Shown here: in pieces, positions 60,567 through 64,000 of the stretch
Layout of the letters: each line of letters starts with the position of its first letter
Numbering within the stretch: the stretch's first letter is position 1
NCBI GenBank assembly: GCA_905250025.1
Contig: CAJNOJ010000044.1
Span: 1 to 64,000 of the forward strand
From: Adineta ricciae
Lineage: Eukaryota > Rotifera > Eurotatoria > Adinetida > Adinetidae
Length of the DNA stretch: 64,000 bases
Direction: 5' to 3'
Program-made: the position numbers and the translations under genes
The notes under the pieces: model-generated
What the model saw: the letters and a program-made list of their open reading frames with translations, nothing else
Told to the model about the DNA's origin: nothing
Databases searched by the model: none

Positions 60567-63001
60567 GCAGCAGCAGCAAATGTATATGTCTTCTCAACAA
60601 CAACAACAACAGCAGCAGCAGCAGCAACCACCACCTTCATCGTATACGATGCAACCAATGGTATCCACACCTTCATCATCAGCTATGATACCTGGTACTC
60701 CCTCAATGATGAATGTGAAACAAGAACCTCAAGTGCCACCAATGTCTAATAATCAAATGAGAGCTAATCCTCAAAATTTTTCTATCCAACAGCAGCAACA
60801 ACAACAAATTAAACAAGAATTGATGATGCCACCTACTCCGCAACAACAGCAGCAGCAGATTAAACAAGAAATGATGATGCAATCGATGCAGCAGCAGCAG
60901 CAACAACAACCACCGCAACCCGGAATGCACGCTACACAAATGAGACAGCAGCAGCCATCACAATACAATGCACAACAACAACAACAACAACAACAACAAA
61001 TTCTTCCCAATCAGCCCCCACAAAGTACACCACAACAGCGTACTATCGTTCAGGTAAATGAAGATTAGAATTTCTTCTTTAAATGGCAAAGATTTGGATT
61101 TAACAGCATTTACAACAAGTACGCCAACAGAATCATCTCAATCAACAGCAGCAACAACAACAACAAGAATTTACTAATGTTGCGCAAATGCAGCAACAAC
61201 ATCCATCCAATCCTTCTGCACTATCTCAATCGTCTTCGGCACCAATGACGCCTGCTCCAACATCTGCTGGAAGCTCAGATGAAAGTAAGTCGTCATGGCA
61301 CTCTTCCATTTATTACTAATAATGATTCTTTCAGTTCTTCAACAACTCCTTACCAGTCCAAATCCACCAAAGCAACTGCCATCAGGCATGTCTCAAAATG
61401 CTGCTCAAGCAAGACTACGCACCGTGAGTAAATAAACCAAGTATTTCTAACCAATGGAATTTTGTTATGTCTAGATGAATCGTAACATTCGTAATCCACC
61501 ACCATCAGTAGCACAGATGACTCCACAACAGCAACAACCTAGTCCGATGACTCCGTAAATAAGAATGCTTACCTAGAAATCATTTTGAACTGGTTCTGCT
61601 TTCCAGAGGTTCGGATCCGATGATGACTGGCAACATTCCATCACCTCATTCTCATCCAGGTATGATGCAACAACCACCCACGCCCCTAGGACCACCTGGT
61701 CAAAGTCCTCTAGCACGTTATATGATGGCACAATCGCCACAACCTGGTGTTTACCGTCCACAAATGTCCCCAATGAATATGATCAGTAAACAGAATCGGT
61801 GTTTTTTCTTTCTATATCTGAAGTTATTATTTTGACTTAGATTATGCAGGTAGTCCAACAGCAATGATTGATGAAGAAATGCATTTTCTATTTAAATACT
61901 TCACCGAACGCATCCATTACTTAGCTCGAGTAATTACTCGATGTCAGCAAGAAGGTAAATATCCTGATAGAGCATTACTGATCATCACTCTTGATTTTGT
62001 TTCAGGTCAGCATGACAAAGTAGCTAAATATCGGCAACTGCATGATCAAATGGCAACATTTGTTCGAAATCCTGTTCCCGAACATTTAGTAGCTGCGCGT
62101 CGTTTGAAAGAACATGTTGATCGAATTCTCGATCCGCGAATGTTCGGACCGGTTATGATGCCACCCATGATGGACATGGCCGGAATGGGACCATCTGGAC
62201 CGAATGGTGGTCGTTTTATGACCAATGGAATTTTCGAACAATGTCAACGTGCTATCGTAGATTATCTGGGTAAAGATTCAACATTGAAATACAGCGTGTC
62301 GAAACGCTTTCTCGAGCCCTTGAATGAAGTTCTCAACGGTGTACCCTACAGGTAAAGATACAGATCGAATTGATTCAAAACGAAAATTTCCTTTGTTAGA
62401 AACATACGATTGGACACCGAAACAGTCGAACGTTCGTCATCGTCAGAAAATACTCAATCTCCACCATCTCTTGCAGATATCATTGAAAATGAATTTGCCA
62501 ATCTATCCATGAATATCTACACCTATGAGTTGAAACCATTGTCAGATAAATTATCTTCATCGTCAACCACCGATATAAAAGAATCTTCTAGTCGTGATTA
62601 TGAACTAACCTGTCGTTTTATTGAAATGAACATGCCTGTTGTTCCACCGATAAAAATGAAATTATCCGTGCGGTATCCAAATGAGCCACCTGAAGTTCTT
62701 TCTTTAACATCAACAACCTCATGTCATACGCCAGCCAAACTTGAAAATTCAGGTAATTTGAAACTTGTTGACATATTCATTGTATATATCTGATGCATCG
62801 TAGATGGTCATTCATTTTTCGAATCAATCTCTCGCAATTTTATATATTTTTTATTTAAACTACCGGCTCAGCACACGGTCACTGATGTTTTAGATATATG
62901 GGTAAGATTCTTTCGCTTTCAACCGATTCGCTCTGAAAATGATTTTCTCTTCCTAGCGTACTGCTATTCAAAATGCTTCCTCATCACAAGATACAACCTA
63001 A
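60055..63001 (+). CDS. MED15: Mediator subunit 15, about 767 aa, about thirteen exons
   Basis: Exons 60055-60161, 60220-60298, 60353-60436, 60493-61053, 61107-61284, 61335-61423, 61475-61554, 61607-61785, 61850-62351 (with a probable 51-nt intron 61955-62005), 62400-62752, 62804-62901, 62957-63001. The N-terminal KIX domain (ARLTNYFNGNREMAKHLDDQ, then ALYRKVLQMLLPP) binds activators. A long Gln/Pro/Met-rich middle has several poly-Gln runs. The C-terminal MED15 domain (MIDEEMHFLFKYFTERIHYL; VPPIKMKLSVRYPNEPPEVL; LPAQHTVTDVLDIW) anchors it in the Mediator tail. It links DNA-bound factors to RNA polymerase II. A TTCTCTAG acceptor lies six bases before the first ATG; a second ATG follows immediately. 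Length with the 51-nt segment retained is 784 aa. Confidence 0.93.
60493..60630 (+). repeat. CAA/CAG repeat coding poly-glutamine in MED15
   Basis: A mixed CAA/CAG run of about 29 codons begins exactly at the 3' splice site, is interrupted by MYMSS, and continues with about ten more Gln codons. Shorter runs recur to 61010. CAA interruptions would lower slippage. The minus strand shows only Val- or Cys-rich shadow frames. Confidence 0.9.
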
Positions 63002-63284
63002 AAAAAATATATTTTTTGTATATTCTTGCACACCTGTATCAATGATCAAAATGCATGTATATCCACTGTATAAAAGAGTGAATGTTTTGCTCTGTTCTTT
63101 TTCGATCTTGTTACAAGTTTATTTGTAATGATGTATAGCGATTAATAATCTCTTCACTCTTGTCTTAACAAGGAATATGTCAAATAAATGTCAGAGTAAC
63201 GTTTTAATCTTAGCAAAAGTATATTAGAAGTTCAAACGAAGTACGACTGTACTAAGCAGTTTTGTTGAAAGAAAGTAACAACAA
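63002..63284. other. Convergent 3' region, MED15 / DUF3431 gene
   Basis: Contains AATAAA at 63183-63188 for MED15. Nothing else is recognised. Confidence 0.6.
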
Positions 63285-64000
63285 TCAATCGAAACATGCA
63301 CAAACATCACGATTACATTTGTTAATCAAATCTGATTTCGAACAATTGAAAAGAACCGTCCATAGACGTTCAACAATGTGTCCAAAGAATGGATTGCTTG
63401 GAATTGATTTCGAAACCGGAGAACGTCTATCTGTATGAATCCAATGTGTACTATCAGCCTAGAAATATAAATCACAATCACAATCACAATGTCAACATCC
63501 AGATCAAAGTATACTCTACCGTGATTAGTTCATTCAAATACATATATATGCGTAAAGGTTGCCTTCTAATACGTTTGTTACTAACCAAAAATTGGCCTCG
63601 GTAAGCAACCTGCGGAAATCGATATCCAATCAACTGAATTGTATTTCAATTGCTACTTACTGTTTGTTTATCTGGTGGACATAGCGTTTGCGTGATCAAT
63701 GCCCATAGTTCTGCTAATCTGACCATGTTATTGTAGATATTTCGACCACAGTCATACACTTCCATCCATCTGGCTGAAACCAAGGGCATATATCCGACCG
63801 CCGTTGTGAATTGTTTCTCTAGTCGATTGACAAGCCAAGATTCGACTTCTTTGATTGAAACACCGTCCGCACCAGCTTGAGAGAATAGCGTATGATCAGC
63901 AAGTGTATCATAGTTGTTAATAATATGATAGAGATATGTGCCACCTTCCCGACCAACATTAGGCAATTGATGAACAACATCTACTTTTAACATTTTTTGA
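63285..64000 (-). CDS. DUF3431 protein, 5' end beyond the window
   Basis: Three exons are visible: from the right edge to 63661, 63609-63520 and 63458-63285, joined in phase 0 (donors GTAAGT and GTAGAG). The translation holds the DUF3431 signature VHQLPNVGREGGTYLYHIIN and YDTLADHTLFSQ. Next come YRGQFLVSNKRIRRQPLRIY and NPFFGHIVERLWTVLF, typical of the C-terminal half of this family. It ends in a short Cys-rich tail (CNRDVCACFD). The family is of unknown function, thought to resemble glycosyltransferases, and is known mainly from fungi, plants and microbes. The N-terminal part of the domain lies outside the window; an ATG at 63993 is probably internal because conserved sequence is expected upstream. 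Confidence 0.82.

Noticed and set aside
60383-61010. Minus-strand frames rich in Val or Cys opposite the MED15 glutamine tracts.
   Set aside because: They are complements of CAA/CAG repeats with no independent evidence.

Overview
The window looks like nuclear DNA of a small invertebrate animal, most probably a bdelloid rotifer. It is AT-rich, and its genes are cut by many introns of about 50-60 nt. The content is clearly metazoan: an axonemal dynein heavy chain, two BarH homeobox genes, a SLC1 glutamate transporter, a class I PI3K, NDRG, MED15, a polypeptide GalNAc-transferase and Shisa-like proteins. Two genes look plant-, fungus- or microbe-like instead (a GH27 alpha-galactosidase and a DUF3431 protein), a mix known from bdelloids. 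The assignment rests on gene style and content; no marker gene was available.

Layout, left to right: a (GA)n microsatellite; an ankyrin-repeat gene (-); a large SUEL-lectin/CUB transmembrane gene (+); a small membrane-anchored unknown (-); an ATF4-like bZIP gene (-) with a two-uORF leader; the 17-kb dynein heavy chain 2 gene DNAH2 (+); a divergent pair of BarH-like homeobox genes (- and +); a stand-alone WWE-domain protein (-); a Shisa-like gene (+); a MINDY-1/2 deubiquitinase (-); an excitatory amino acid transporter (+); a second Shisa-like gene (+); a GH27 alpha-galactosidase carrying a ricin-type lectin (-); an intronless C2-domain gene (+); an NDRG gene (+); a phosphatidylinositol phosphate kinase (-); a class I PI3K catalytic subunit (+); a MINDY-4-like protein lacking its catalytic residues (-); a GALNT (+); MED15 (+); and a DUF3431 gene (-) cut by the right edge.

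Gene models were rebuilt by hand by joining reading frames at GT-AG (once GC-AG) borders and checking phase. Nearly all close exactly in frame, so they appear functional rather than decayed. The dynein model was checked at its motifs, several splice joins and its end, not at every intron.

Themes: (1) The ATF4-like gene keeps the short-uORF1 plus long overlapping-uORF2 arrangement that drives stress-induced translation of ATF4 in other animals, and a CHOP-type ATF/C-EBP element lies near its predicted promoter. (2) A PIP kinase and a class I PI3K, acting on linked steps of phosphoinositide metabolism, sit head to head. (3) Two MINDY-family proteins occur, one with an intact active site and one without. 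(4) The alpha-galactosidase has a complete beta-trefoil inserted between its two usual domains and uses a GC-AG intron exactly there. (5) Several genes carry a 3' splice site a few bases before the start codon, which fits spliced-leader trans-splicing or 5'-UTR introns.
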